Positions 8,669-16,081 of a stretch of DNA of 64,000 nt are shown here, piece after piece. Every line of letters starts with the position of its first letter. The first letter of the stretch is position 1. Under the pieces are notes generated by a model, which was not told the origin of the DNA, ran no database searches, and saw only the letters and a program-made list of their open reading frames with translations. Both the position numbers and the translations under genes were made by a program. This DNA is from an uncultured Treponema sp. (lineage in GTDB: Bacteria; Spirochaetota; Spirochaetia; Treponematales; Treponemataceae), in assembly GCA_947166355.1 (NCBI GenBank), contig CAMVDX010000005.1, positions 1 to 64,000 of the forward strand, given 5' to 3'.

Positions 8669-8790
8669 ATGGATTGCTTCGTCGCTGCGCTCCATCGCAA
8701 TGACATTGCGACGTGGCTGTCATTCCGAGCGGAGCGTAGCAAGCCACCGCAAGACGTCATTGCGAGGCCGAAGGCCGTGGCAATCCACCT
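8669..8790. repeat. Family A repeat cluster
   Basis: Contains GGATTGCTTCGTCGCTGCGC, CGCAATGAC, a partial CATTCCGAGCGGAGCGTAGC unit and a reverse unit GTCATTGCGAGGCCGAAGGCC..GGCAATCCA. It fills most of the gap between the EAL gene and the second ketosynthase. Confidence 0.8.
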
Positions 8791-8792
8791 TG

Positions 8793-8821
8793 TTGAATTA
8801 AACCCATTTTTCTTATATTCT
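8793..8821 (+). promoter_or_regulatory. Candidate promoter of the second ketosynthase
   Basis: TTGAAT at 8793-8798, a 17-base spacer and TATTCT at 8816-8821 (alternatively TATATT two bases earlier). It starts right after the family A repeat. GAGG at 8850-8853 serves the ATG at 8861. Confidence 0.45.
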
Positions 8822-8860
8822 TAGAATACTCTTTTTATTTTTTTTGATTGAGGAATTAAT

Positions 8861-10126
8861 ATGGAATTTACAAAACCTAATGGAAAGCGCCGCGTTGTTG
8901 TTACTGGCGGTGGTATGGTTTCGGCACTTGGCCGCGATTGGGAAACTGCTTATGCTAATTTGAAAACCTGTAAAAATAAAATCCGCTATATGCCGGAATG
9001 GGAACGCTACACAAAGATGAATACACGTCTGGCTTGTCCTTTTGATGAGCCGCTCCCAACTTTCCCACGTAAGAAGGTTCGCGGAATGGGTCGTGTTGCT
9101 TTGCTCGGACTTCTTTCTACACACGATGCTTTGCAGATGGCAGGCTTTCTTGCAGAAGACGGCGACGATGTAATAGAAGAACTCAAGAATGGTCGTACTG
9201 GTATTGCTTACGGAACCTGCATGGGAAGTATGGATGCCATCGGCGATCTTGCAAAAATGGTTGAAACAGGTGACTCAAGCCACCTCAACAGCCAGACTTA
9301 TATTAAGGCTATGCCACAGACAAATGCCTGCAATATGAGTGTTTACTGGCAGATTCGCGGCCGTGTAATCATTACTGATACTGCTTGTACTTCGGGCAGC
9401 CAGTCTATTGGTTATGGCTACGAAGCAATTGAAGACGGACGTCAGGAAATTATGATTTGTGGTGGTGCTGAAGAGCTTTCTGCTCCAGATGCCGCAATTT
9501 TCGATACTCTTGGTGCAACCTCTTGTATGAACAAAACTCCAGAAGCAACACCTAAGTGCTTTGACAAGGACCGCGATGGTCTTGTAATCGGCGAGGGTGC
9601 CGGAACTTTAATTCTTGAAGACCTTGAACATGCTGTAAAACGCGGTGCAAAGATTTACTGCGAAATTGCAGGCTTTGCAACAAATATGGACGGTTCACAC
9701 ATCACATCTCCAAACAGCGAAACTCAAGCAAAATGTCTTGAAATGGCAATTGAAGATGCTGGAATCAGTAAGGATCAGATTGCTTACGTAAACGCACACG
9801 GAACTGCAACTCCACATGGAGACATTTCTGAGACTCAGGCTGTTTACAAGGCATTTGGCCGCGCAGTTCCAATCAGTTCAACAAAGAGCTATATCGGTCA
9901 TATTCTTGGTGCCTGCGGTTGTGTAGAAAGCTGGCTCACAATCAATATGATGAACGAAGGCTGGTTCCATCCGAACGTAAACCTCGTAAATATTGACCCT
10001 GAATGTGCTCCTCTTGATTATATTCAGGGAGAAGGCCGCAATATTGATGCTGAGTATGTTATGGCTAACAACTTTGCATTCGGCGGAGTTAACACAAGCT
10101 TGATTTTCAAGAAGTGGCATGACTAA
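8861..10126 (+). CDS. Beta-ketoacyl-ACP synthase II-type enzyme (FabF/ApeR-like, KS2)
   Basis: Elongating ketosynthase, 421 residues. The catalytic residues are Cys176 in DTACTSGSQ, His313 in NAHGTATPHGD and His347 in SYIGHILGA; the C-terminal NNFAFGGVNTSLIF is also typical. Residues 40-75 hold a longer insert than E. coli FabF. In aryl-polyene clusters the second ketosynthase (ApeR) comes right after the FabG-like ApeQ. Here the order is kept, but an EAL gene and a repeat lie between. A fatty-acid synthase role is the alternative. No acyl carrier protein, malonyl transferase or CoA ligase is near. Confidence 0.85.
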   Translation: MEFTKPNGKRRVVVTGGGMVSALGRDWETAYANLKTCKNKIRYMPEWERYTKMNTRLACPFDEPLPTFPRKKVRGMGRVALLGLLSTHDALQMAGFLAEDGDDVIEELKNGRTGIAYGTCMGSMDAIGDLAKMVETGDSSHLNSQTYIKAMPQTNACNMSVYWQIRGRVIITDTACTSGSQSIGYGYEAIEDGRQEIMICGGAEELSAPDAAIFDTLGATSCMNKTPEATPKCFDKDRDGLVIGEGAGTLILEDLEHAVKRGAKIYCEIAGFATNMDGSHITSPNSETQAKCLEMAIEDAGISKDQIAYVNAHGTATPHGDISETQAVYKAFGRAVPISSTKSYIGHILGACGCVESWLTINMMNEGWFHPNVNLVNIDPECAPLDYIQGEGRNIDAEYVMANNFAFGGVNTSLIFKKWHD

Positions 10127-10130
10127 TAGT

Positions 10131-10143
10131 TGTCATTATGACA
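10131..10143. promoter_or_regulatory. Perfect 13-base palindrome after KS2
   Basis: TGTCAT-T-ATGACA lies between the KS2 stop and the ATG at 10154. It could be an operator for the next gene; no regulator can be assigned. Confidence 0.25.
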
Positions 10144-10153
10144 TCAAATTGTT

Positions 10154-11011
10154 ATGACTAAGAGATTATTTTTTCTTTCAATATTTTTCTTTCTTTCTTG
10201 TGCTTTTATTTTTGCTGAGAATATAATTTCTGATTTTACCCGGCAGAAGGTTGAAGAGTTTGTAACTTACCGTGTTACGCTTAAAAGTGAAGACCATGAT
10301 GTTGCTTATAAAAAAATTGATGAGCTGAAAAAACAGACACTTGCTGAGCTTCCGAATTACGCAAAAGATTTTGAACAGGAGCAGTGTCTTCTTGAAAGCC
10401 TTTACTTTGCGGAATATTACGAGCACGCGCTGAATGCTGATGGAAATCAAAAAGAGCTTCGTGCTGAAGTTAAGCGGCTTATGAAAAATAATTTTGCGTG
10501 TATTAATGCGCGAAATAAAAATGATGTCTGCGACTGGCTGTATCTTCTTACCGGCGATGTAACGGCATATTATATGACCCGTTCTCTTGCGGCAACTTTT
10601 TTATATGGAATGAAAGTTCGGGATTGTTATGAAAAGGCTGCAGAAGTAAATCCAGAACGTGCCAGCGCTTATGTTTCTATGGGGAACTGGTGTTTTTATG
10701 CTCCGGCTTTTTTTGGAGGCGGTAAGGCAAGAGCACAAAAGAATTTTGATATTGCAGAAAAATGTGTTGTAATTCCGGGTGAAAAATACCTTGTTTATAT
10801 TGCACAGTCTCAGCTCAATTTTGAAAACAAAAAAACGGCTGTCGCAAATGAATATCTTGAAAAAGCTATTGCACTTGGCTTAGGTCGCAAAGATCTTGAT
10901 TTAATTGCAAAATGCAATAAAAAAGGTATTTCATACTTTGAGTATCTGCGTAATCGTTCCGGCGTTGATGAAGAAATGTCAGAAGACGAAAAGGATGAAG
11001 ACGATAAATAA
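10154..11011 (+). CDS. Exported TPR-like protein of unknown function
   Basis: 285 residues with an N-terminal signal peptide (MTKRLFFLSIFFFLSCAFIFA, probable cleavage after AFIFA). The rest is helical with tetratricopeptide-like pairs. PERASAYVSMGNWCFYAPAFFGGGKARAQKNFDIAEK (here split for description) around residues 175-210 resembles TPR proteins with an 'apaffGG..kA' motif, and another helical pair lies near residues 215-255. The tail is very acidic (EEMSEDEKDEDDK). It starts 27 bases after KS2 with no clear ribosome site, so it may be co-transcribed with KS2. A periplasmic partner-binding role is inference from the fold only. Confidence 0.7.
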   Translation: MTKRLFFLSIFFFLSCAFIFAENIISDFTRQKVEEFVTYRVTLKSEDHDVAYKKIDELKKQTLAELPNYAKDFEQEQCLLESLYFAEYYEHALNADGNQKELRAEVKRLMKNNFACINARNKNDVCDWLYLLTGDVTAYYMTRSLAATFLYGMKVRDCYEKAAEVNPERASAYVSMGNWCFYAPAFFGGGKARAQKNFDIAEKCVVIPGEKYLVYIAQSQLNFENKKTAVANEYLEKAIALGLGRKDLDLIAKCNKKGISYFEYLRNRSGVDEEMSEDEKDEDDK

Positions 11012-11031
11012 TTTATAATTTCAACACATAC

Positions 11032-11220
11032 TGTCATTGCGAGCCGTAGGCGAAATAATTCACTCCACACTGTCATTGCGAGCCTGAAGGGCGAAGCAAT
11101 CCACGATAATAGATTGCTTCGTCGCGGTGCTCCTCGCAATGACAAAAGTCCTTCATTGCGAGTCTTGGGCGATGTAATCCAACACATACTGTCATTGCGA
11201 GCCGTAGGCGAAGCAATCCA
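11032..11220. repeat. Tandem family A repeats (about four units)
   Basis: Units of TGTCATTGCGAGcc....GCGAAGCAATCCA alternate with the inverse GATTGCTTCGTCGCGGTGCTCCTCGCAATGAC. This array fills the gap between the TPR-like gene and the DUF1846 gene. Confidence 0.85.
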
Positions 11221-11241
11221 TGTTATAAATATTAAAAATCA

Positions 11242-11270
11242 TTGTGAAAAAAAAGTAAATACATTATAAT
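11242..11270 (+). promoter_or_regulatory. Sigma-70 promoter of the DUF1846 gene (near-leaderless)
   Basis: TTGTGA at 11242-11247, a 17-base spacer and TATAAT at 11265-11270. The ATG is at 11281, only ten bases after the -10 box, and there is no Shine-Dalgarno sequence, so the mRNA probably has a leader of 0-4 bases. Confidence 0.75.
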
Positions 11271-11280
11271 TAAGTACCGT

Positions 11281-12762
11281 ATGAAAAACGGATTTGATAA
11301 CGATAAGTATCTTAAGATTCAATCAGAACACATTAAAGAAAGGATTGCCAAGTTTGGCGATAAGCTCTATCTGGAATTCGGTGGAAAGCTTTTTGATGAC
11401 TACCACGCTTCCCGAGTTCTCCCAGGTTTTCAGCCGGACAGTAAATTGCGAATGCTCATGCAGCTGGCCGACGTTGCGGAAATCGTAATTGTAATCTCAG
11501 CAGTTGATATTGAAAAGAACAAGGTTCGCAGCGACCTTGGAATCACCTACGATAAGGACGTTCTTCGTCTTCGCGATGAGTTCCAGAACCGCGGCCTTAT
11601 GGTTGGCAGCGTTGTAATTACCCACTACACAGGTCAGGAAGCTGCAAAGGCTTTCCGCAGCCGTCTTAAGAAGATGGGAATCAAGGCCTATTATCATTAC
11701 ACAATTCCGGGTTATCCTTCTAACGTGCCTCTTATTGCCAGCGACGAAGGCTTTGGTAAAAATGATTATATCGAAACAAGCCGCCCTCTCGTTGTAATTA
11801 CAGCTCCAGGCCCTGGAAGCGGAAAAATGGCAACTTGTCTTAGCCAGCTCTATCACGAAAATAAGAGGGGAATTAAAGCCGGCTATGCTAAGTTTGAAAC
11901 CTTCCCAATCTGGAATCTTCCACTTAAGCATCCTGTAAATCTTGCTTACGAAGCAGCTACTGCAGACCTCAACGATGTAAATATGATTGACCCGTGGCAC
12001 CTGGAGGCTTACGGAAAAACCACAGTAAACTACAACCGCGATATAGAAATCTTCCCGGTACTGGACGCAATCTTCAAGGGCATTTACGGAAAGAATCCTT
12101 ACAAATCGCCTACAGATATGGGCGTTAATATGGCGGGCTATTGTATTGTTGATGATAAGGCTTGCTGCGAGGCAAGTAAGCAGGAAATTATCCGCCGCTA
12201 TTATGAAACAGTCGGCCGCCTTGTAGAAGGCAATGCAGAAGAATCTGAAGTTGATAAAATTAATCTTTTGATGCAGCAGGCTGGCGTTACAACTGATGAC
12301 CGCAAGGTTACAGTGGCAGCTAAAGAGCGTGCAGCTAAATCTAAATCTATCTGTGCGGCTATTGAGCTTGCTGATGGTACGATTATTACTTCTGAGACCT
12401 CGGAGCTTTTGGGAACTTCGGCAGCCCTTATTTTGAATGCAACAAAGCACCTTGCAGGTCTTGATCACAAGCTTAAGCTGATTCCAAAAGAGATGATAGA
12501 ACCAATTCAGAAGATGAAGGTTGATTATCTGAGCGGAAACAATCCTCGTTTGCACACAGACGAGGTTTTGGTTGCTCTTGCAATGCTTTCTAAAACAGAT
12601 GAAAACTGTCATAAGGCAATTGAACAGCTGCCAAAGCTTCGCGGCTGTCAGGTACACACAACAGTTATGTTGAGCGAAGTCGACAGAAAGATTTTCAAAA
12701 AGCTCGGTGTTGTTTTGACTTGTGAGCCGGTTAGTAAAAAACAGAAGCCACTGATTGGTTAA
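11281..12762 (+). CDS. DUF1846 (UPF0371) family protein
   Basis: 493 residues, the normal length for this family. The signature TAPGPGSGKMATCLSQLYHE lies near residue 175-195 and looks like a phosphate-binding loop. The middle section KFETFPIWNLPLKHPVN and YEAATADLNDVNMIDPWH is strongly conserved in the family. The biochemical role is not established; nucleotide binding is a reasonable inference from the loop. There is no signal peptide, so it is cytoplasmic. It is a single-gene unit, bounded by repeats, with a consensus promoter directly at the ATG and a hairpin terminator after the stop. Confidence 0.9.
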   Translation: MKNGFDNDKYLKIQSEHIKERIAKFGDKLYLEFGGKLFDDYHASRVLPGFQPDSKLRMLMQLADVAEIVIVISAVDIEKNKVRSDLGITYDKDVLRLRDEFQNRGLMVGSVVITHYTGQEAAKAFRSRLKKMGIKAYYHYTIPGYPSNVPLIASDEGFGKNDYIETSRPLVVITAPGPGSGKMATCLSQLYHENKRGIKAGYAKFETFPIWNLPLKHPVNLAYEAATADLNDVNMIDPWHLEAYGKTTVNYNRDIEIFPVLDAIFKGIYGKNPYKSPTDMGVNMAGYCIVDDKACCEASKQEIIRRYYETVGRLVEGNAEESEVDKINLLMQQAGVTTDDRKVTVAAKERAAKSKSICAAIELADGTIITSETSELLGTSAALILNATKHLAGLDHKLKLIPKEMIEPIQKMKVDYLSGNNPRLHTDEVLVALAMLSKTDENCHKAIEQLPKLRGCQVHTTVMLSEVDRKIFKKLGVVLTCEPVSKKQKPLIG

Positions 12763-12767
12763 AAAAG

Positions 12768-12790
12768 ATTGCCCGGTCAAGCCGGGCAAT
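12768..12790. terminator. Bidirectional hairpin terminator after DUF1846
   Basis: ATTGCCCGG (12768-12776), loop TCAAG, CCGGGCAAT (12782-12790). A6 before it gives a T-tract for the minus strand. It resembles family D hairpins at 41708-41730 and 43125-43147 (CGGG-cttga-CCCG). Confidence 0.6.
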
Positions 12791-12802
12791 GACAAAAATA
12801 TA

Positions 12803-12967
12803 CGTCATTGCGAGCACGAAGTGCGAAGCAACACATACGAATGGATTGCCACGTCGCCTGTCGGCTCCTCGCAATGACAAAATTGTCACATCGGGCACTG
12901 ACGCATTTGTCATCCTTGACCGAGTTTGCTACGCAAACGTCGCAGGGCTTGACCCGGGGATCTTTTT
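12803..12967. repeat. Family A repeat followed by a family D-like repeat
   Basis: 12803-12879 is a family A inverted pair (GTCATTGCGAGCACGAAGTG ... CTCCTCGCAATGAC). 12893-12967 holds GTTTGC-ta-GCAAAC-like and GGGCTTGACCCGGGGATC text ending TTTTTTAACGTTG. The same ending occurs at 43139-43162. This separates the convergent DUF1846 and PqqD-like genes. Confidence 0.7.
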
Positions 12968-13320
12968 TAACGTTGAATAAACTCCCACTTTTCCAGTGTA
13001 GTCAAAAACTGTACAAGTCTGTTCAGCATTTTATCTGATTCCGTCGGAAAGGTTTGGTTCATTTTTGAAAGAAGATCGTTTACTGTAGCAGTGCCGTCAA
13101 GGGCAAACCACAGTGTACTTCCGTATTTATCCAGAGCAATGTGGCTCACACGCGGGCGATGAAAAAACTTCTGGGCAATAGAATTAAAAAATCCCTTGTT
13201 TACCATATCAACTTCAACCATGCTGTTTTCTTTTACGCGCCACCGAATATCAGCATTTTTTGAAAATACAATATCCATATAGTTTGCAGAAAGAGTTCGA
13301 GTTTTAGTTTTGTTTTTCAT
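12967..13320 (-). CDS. PqqD-like peptide-binding domain protein
   Basis: 117 residues. The middle part KGFFNSIAQKFFHRPRVSHIALDKYGSTLWFALDG and DLLSKMNQTFP (shown in pieces) matches the winged-helix PqqD fold that chaperones precursor peptides to radical-SAM enzymes. GGAG before the ATG at 13320 supports the start. No radical-SAM enzyme, precursor peptide or PQQ gene is adjacent, so this is an orphan PqqD-like protein. The family call is good, the function is open. Confidence 0.72.
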   Translation of the reverse strand: MKNKTKTRTLSANYMDIVFSKNADIRWRVKENSMVEVDMVNKGFFNSIAQKFFHRPRVSHIALDKYGSTLWFALDGTATVNDLLSKMNQTFPTESDKMLNRLVQFLTTLEKWEFIQR

Positions 13321-13334
13321 CGTTTACTCCAATA

Positions 13335-13408
13335 TGTCATTGCGAGCACGAAGTGCGAAGCAATCCATTGTAGATTGCCATGTCGCCTGCCGGCTCCTCG
13401 CAATGACA
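13335..13408. repeat. Complete family A inverted repeat
   Basis: A compact, nearly complete unit: TGTCATTGCGAG...GCGAAGCAATCCA on the left and GATTGCCATGTCGCCTGCCGGCTCCTCGCAATGACA on the right (spacing shown in pieces). It could fold into one long hairpin between two minus-strand genes. Confidence 0.85.
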
Positions 13409-13420
13409 AAAAGTGACAAG

Positions 13421-15301
13421 CTACTTCTTATTCTTCTTAGTTGTAAAGAACACGAACGAACCGAGCAGCAAAATAAAGAATGCAAGGCCGCCGAAGTTAC
13501 CGAGAACTCCGCCGAGGTCAATTGTATCAAGCAGGCTCTTTCCGTTTGCAAGTGGAATTACTGCAAAAAGAGCAAGAAGAATACCAATGAGACCTTCGCC
13601 CGCAATCATACCTGAACCGTAAAGAATACCCTTTTCAGTAATCTTAGCTCCTTCTTCACCCTTGCGGTCAAAGAAAGCACGCAAAAGTCCGCCCGCAAAA
13701 ATTGGAGCAGAAAGGTGAATAGGAAGGTAAAGACCAATTGCAACAGGAAGAACAGGAATACCAATAATTTCAATAGCAATTGCAATTCCGGCACCAGTAA
13801 GAACCAGAGCCCAAGGCAAAGAACCGCCCATAACGCCTTCAACAACAAGCTTCATCAAAGTAGCCTGAGGAGCAGGAAGTTCTTTTGAACCAAAGCCCCA
13901 GGCAGCGTCAAGCAGGTACATAATTCCGCCGATAGCAAAAGCAGAAACTACGCCACCAATCAATTCACCAAGCTGCTGATTTTTTGGAGTAGCACCAACG
14001 ATATAACCAGTCTTCAAATCCTGAGAAATATCACCAGCCATAGCGGCAATAATACAGATGATAGTTCCAATACAGATTGCAGAGGTCATTCCAGCAACAC
14101 CAGTGTGACCAGTTCCCTTAAGAAGAGCAGTAGCAATAATCAAAGTTGCAATAGCCATTCCGGATACAGGGTTGTTAGACGAGCCTACCAGACCAACCAT
14201 GCGGCTTGAAACTGTAGCAAAGAAGAAGCCGAATACTACAATAATCAGTGCACCAAGAATTCCAACAGGAATTGCAGGCAAAATCCAGATAACAAGAACA
14301 ATTACTGCAGCAAGAATCAAAAGGAAGAGAGAAGGAAGGTCGCGGTTTGTGCGCTCTTCAACTTCTTCTTTATGACCAAAGCCGCGGATTGCCTTGTTGA
14401 AGGTTTTGATGATTGTAGGAAGAGATTTAATCAAACTGATGATACCACCAGTAGCAACGGCACCCGCACCAATGTAGCGGATATAGCTGCTCCAGATTCC
14501 CCAGGCACCAAGCTCGCTTACAGGAGCCGAAGCAGGAGGAAGAATGCCGTTTCCACCAAAGAAGTAAATCAAAGGAATTGCAACGAACCAGCCGAGTACA
14601 CCACCGGCCATCATGTAAGCAGAAATCTTTTTTCCACAGATGTAGCCGACGCTGGCAAGGGCAGGAAGTACATCCATACCAAAGCCGGTTCCAAAAGGCT
14701 TAATAGACCAGTCAATTTCTGATGGGAAGAGCTTGATTCCGTCTGCAATGAATTTGTAAACAGCAGAAATACCAAGACCAGAGAAAACGATTTTTGATTT
14801 TTCTCCGCCTTCTTCGCCGGCAAGAAGAACTTCTGCACAGGCAGTTCCTTCAGGGAATGGTAAAACGCCATGCTCTTCAACAATCAAAGCAGAACGAAGT
14901 GGAACCATGAAGATGAGTCCGAGGATGGCAGCACACAAAGAAATGATTGCGATTACCCAGAAAGAAGGCTTATGAACAGCGTCGCTTTCTGAAGCCCACA
15001 TAAAGAGGGCTGGTAAAGTAAAGATTGCTCCAGCGGCAAGAGATTCACCGGCTGAACCAATTGTCTGCACGATGTTGTTTTCCAGAATAGAATCTCGCTT
15101 CATAATGATGCGGATGATTCCCATAGAAAGAACAGCAGCCGGAATAGAAGCCGAAACTGTCATTCCAACTCGCAGACCTAAATAAGCATTTGCCGCACCA
15201 AAGAGCACGGCAAGAAGAATTCCCAGCGTGATAGAAACCGGAGTAATTTCCGGCATAATCTTATCCGCAGGGATAAAAGGTTTAAAAGATGATTTATCCA
15301 T
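13421..15301 (-). CDS. OPT family oligopeptide transporter
   Basis: Proton-coupled uptake of small peptides (or metal chelates) across the inner membrane. It has 626 residues with about 14-16 hydrophobic segments. Typical OPT text includes ITLGILLAVLFGAANAYLGLRVGMT near the N-terminus (in pieces), VEEHGVLPFPEGTACAEVL near residue 140, and a GDISQDLKTGYIVGATP stretch near residue 420. TATACT lies nine bases before the ATG with AAAAGG between, so initiation may be leaderless or use a very close ribosome site. It is downstream of the PII-like and DUF1538 genes on the same strand, so a shared transport unit is possible. Confidence 0.93.
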   Translation of the reverse strand: MDKSSFKPFIPADKIMPEITPVSITLGILLAVLFGAANAYLGLRVGMTVSASIPAAVLSMGIIRIIMKRDSILENNIVQTIGSAGESLAAGAIFTLPALFMWASESDAVHKPSFWVIAIISLCAAILGLIFMVPLRSALIVEEHGVLPFPEGTACAEVLLAGEEGGEKSKIVFSGLGISAVYKFIADGIKLFPSEIDWSIKPFGTGFGMDVLPALASVGYICGKKISAYMMAGGVLGWFVAIPLIYFFGGNGILPPASAPVSELGAWGIWSSYIRYIGAGAVATGGIISLIKSLPTIIKTFNKAIRGFGHKEEVEERTNRDLPSLFLLILAAVIVLVIWILPAIPVGILGALIIVVFGFFFATVSSRMVGLVGSSNNPVSGMAIATLIIATALLKGTGHTGVAGMTSAICIGTIICIIAAMAGDISQDLKTGYIVGATPKNQQLGELIGGVVSAFAIGGIMYLLDAAWGFGSKELPAPQATLMKLVVEGVMGGSLPWALVLTGAGIAIAIEIIGIPVLPVAIGLYLPIHLSAPIFAGGLLRAFFDRKGEEGAKITEKGILYGSGMIAGEGLIGILLALFAVIPLANGKSLLDTIDLGGVLGNFGGLAFFILLLGSFVFFTTKKNKK

Positions 15302-15379
15302 AACCTTTTCAGTATACTGAACTATAGTTATGGCTTCTATAGGTGATATTTCGTTTATTTAAAAAATACAATTAAAGAC

Positions 15380-16081
15380 TTAGTTTTTTCCTAATACTGT
15401 AAAATCCTGAGCCTCATTACAGAATATGATGCCGCTTCCGGCTTCTGCAAAGCAGGGGAGTGCAGTGACTGCTTCGACAATGGCGGCTTTTTTTTCAGAA
15501 GGAACCAGTATCATAAGCATTTCTTTTTCAGGAACAATTTTCATGCCAAAGAATGCAGCGTCGCCTTCTTTGGCTGTTCCGCGTGCTCCTATTATGGTAC
15601 CGCCGCCAGCTCCCGCCTTTCGTGCTGCTGCCATTGCATCTTCTGCATAGCCTTTATTTACGATTATGTTTATCATCTGATAGTTGTTTGCGGTATTCAT
15701 AATATCTTCTCCTTTTGATTTGTCTGATTCTTTTGATTCATTGCTGACCGGTTCAGATTTACCGAGGTCTTGAGATTCACCGAGGTGTCCGGCGCGGATA
15801 AAGTCCGGAGTGTCGAGTGTAAACATTACACCAAAATGCGCCTTCTTTTCGGAAGCTGTTTTTATGGCATCACAAACGGCCTGTTTTATGCTGTCTTTTA
15901 TAATGATGTAAACAATATCTTTGGAAGTATCACCCAAACCAAGCAGCTGTAAAACACCGTTAGAAGCAGTTCCCCGCCCCATAGCGATTGTGCCGCCACC
16001 GGCTCCCGCTGATTTAGCTGCATTTGCGATTAGTTCCCCGCTATCGTGAGGAACTATTGAAATCAATAATTTATACCCCAT
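15380..16081 (-). CDS. Double PII-like regulatory protein (two domains, internal start)
   Basis: 233 residues from the ATG at 16081, chosen because GGAGGT lies seven bases upstream. Domain 1 (about residues 1-92, MGYKLLISIVPHDSG...AGAGGGTIAMGRGT) and domain 2 (about 128-233, YQMINIIVNKGYAEDA...AGAGGGTIIGARGT) are each PII-like ferredoxin folds with the glycine-rich T-loop base. A charged linker joins them. Inside the linker, AGGAG at 15709-15713 sits eight bases before an ATG at 15700 that would give domain 2 alone (106 residues, MNTANNYQMI). It overlaps the DUF1538 gene by 11 bases, so the two are coupled. PII-like genes next to DUF1538 proteins are a known pairing; the ligand is unknown. 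Confidence 0.85.
   Translation of the reverse strand: MGYKLLISIVPHDSGELIANAAKSAGAGGGTIAMGRGTASNGVLQLLGLGDTSKDIVYIIIKDSIKQAVCDAIKTASEKKAHFGVMFTLDTPDFIRAGHLGESQDLGKSEPVSNESKESDKSKGEDIMNTANNYQMINIIVNKGYAEDAMAAARKAGAGGGTIIGARGTAKEGDAAFFGMKIVPEKEMLMILVPSEKKAAIVEAVTALPCFAEAGSGIIFCNEAQDFTVLGKN
15709..15713 (-). promoter_or_regulatory. Internal ribosome binding site in the double PII gene
   Basis: AGGAG on the minus strand, eight bases before an in-frame ATG (15698-15700) at the junction between the two PII-like domains. A site this good inside a coding region suggests a second, shorter product or a recent fusion of two genes. Confidence 0.55.

Noticed and set aside
11032..11220. Possible CRISPR array
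   Set aside because: The repeated units face both ways, vary in length and have no regular unique spacers; they are palindromic family A repeats.
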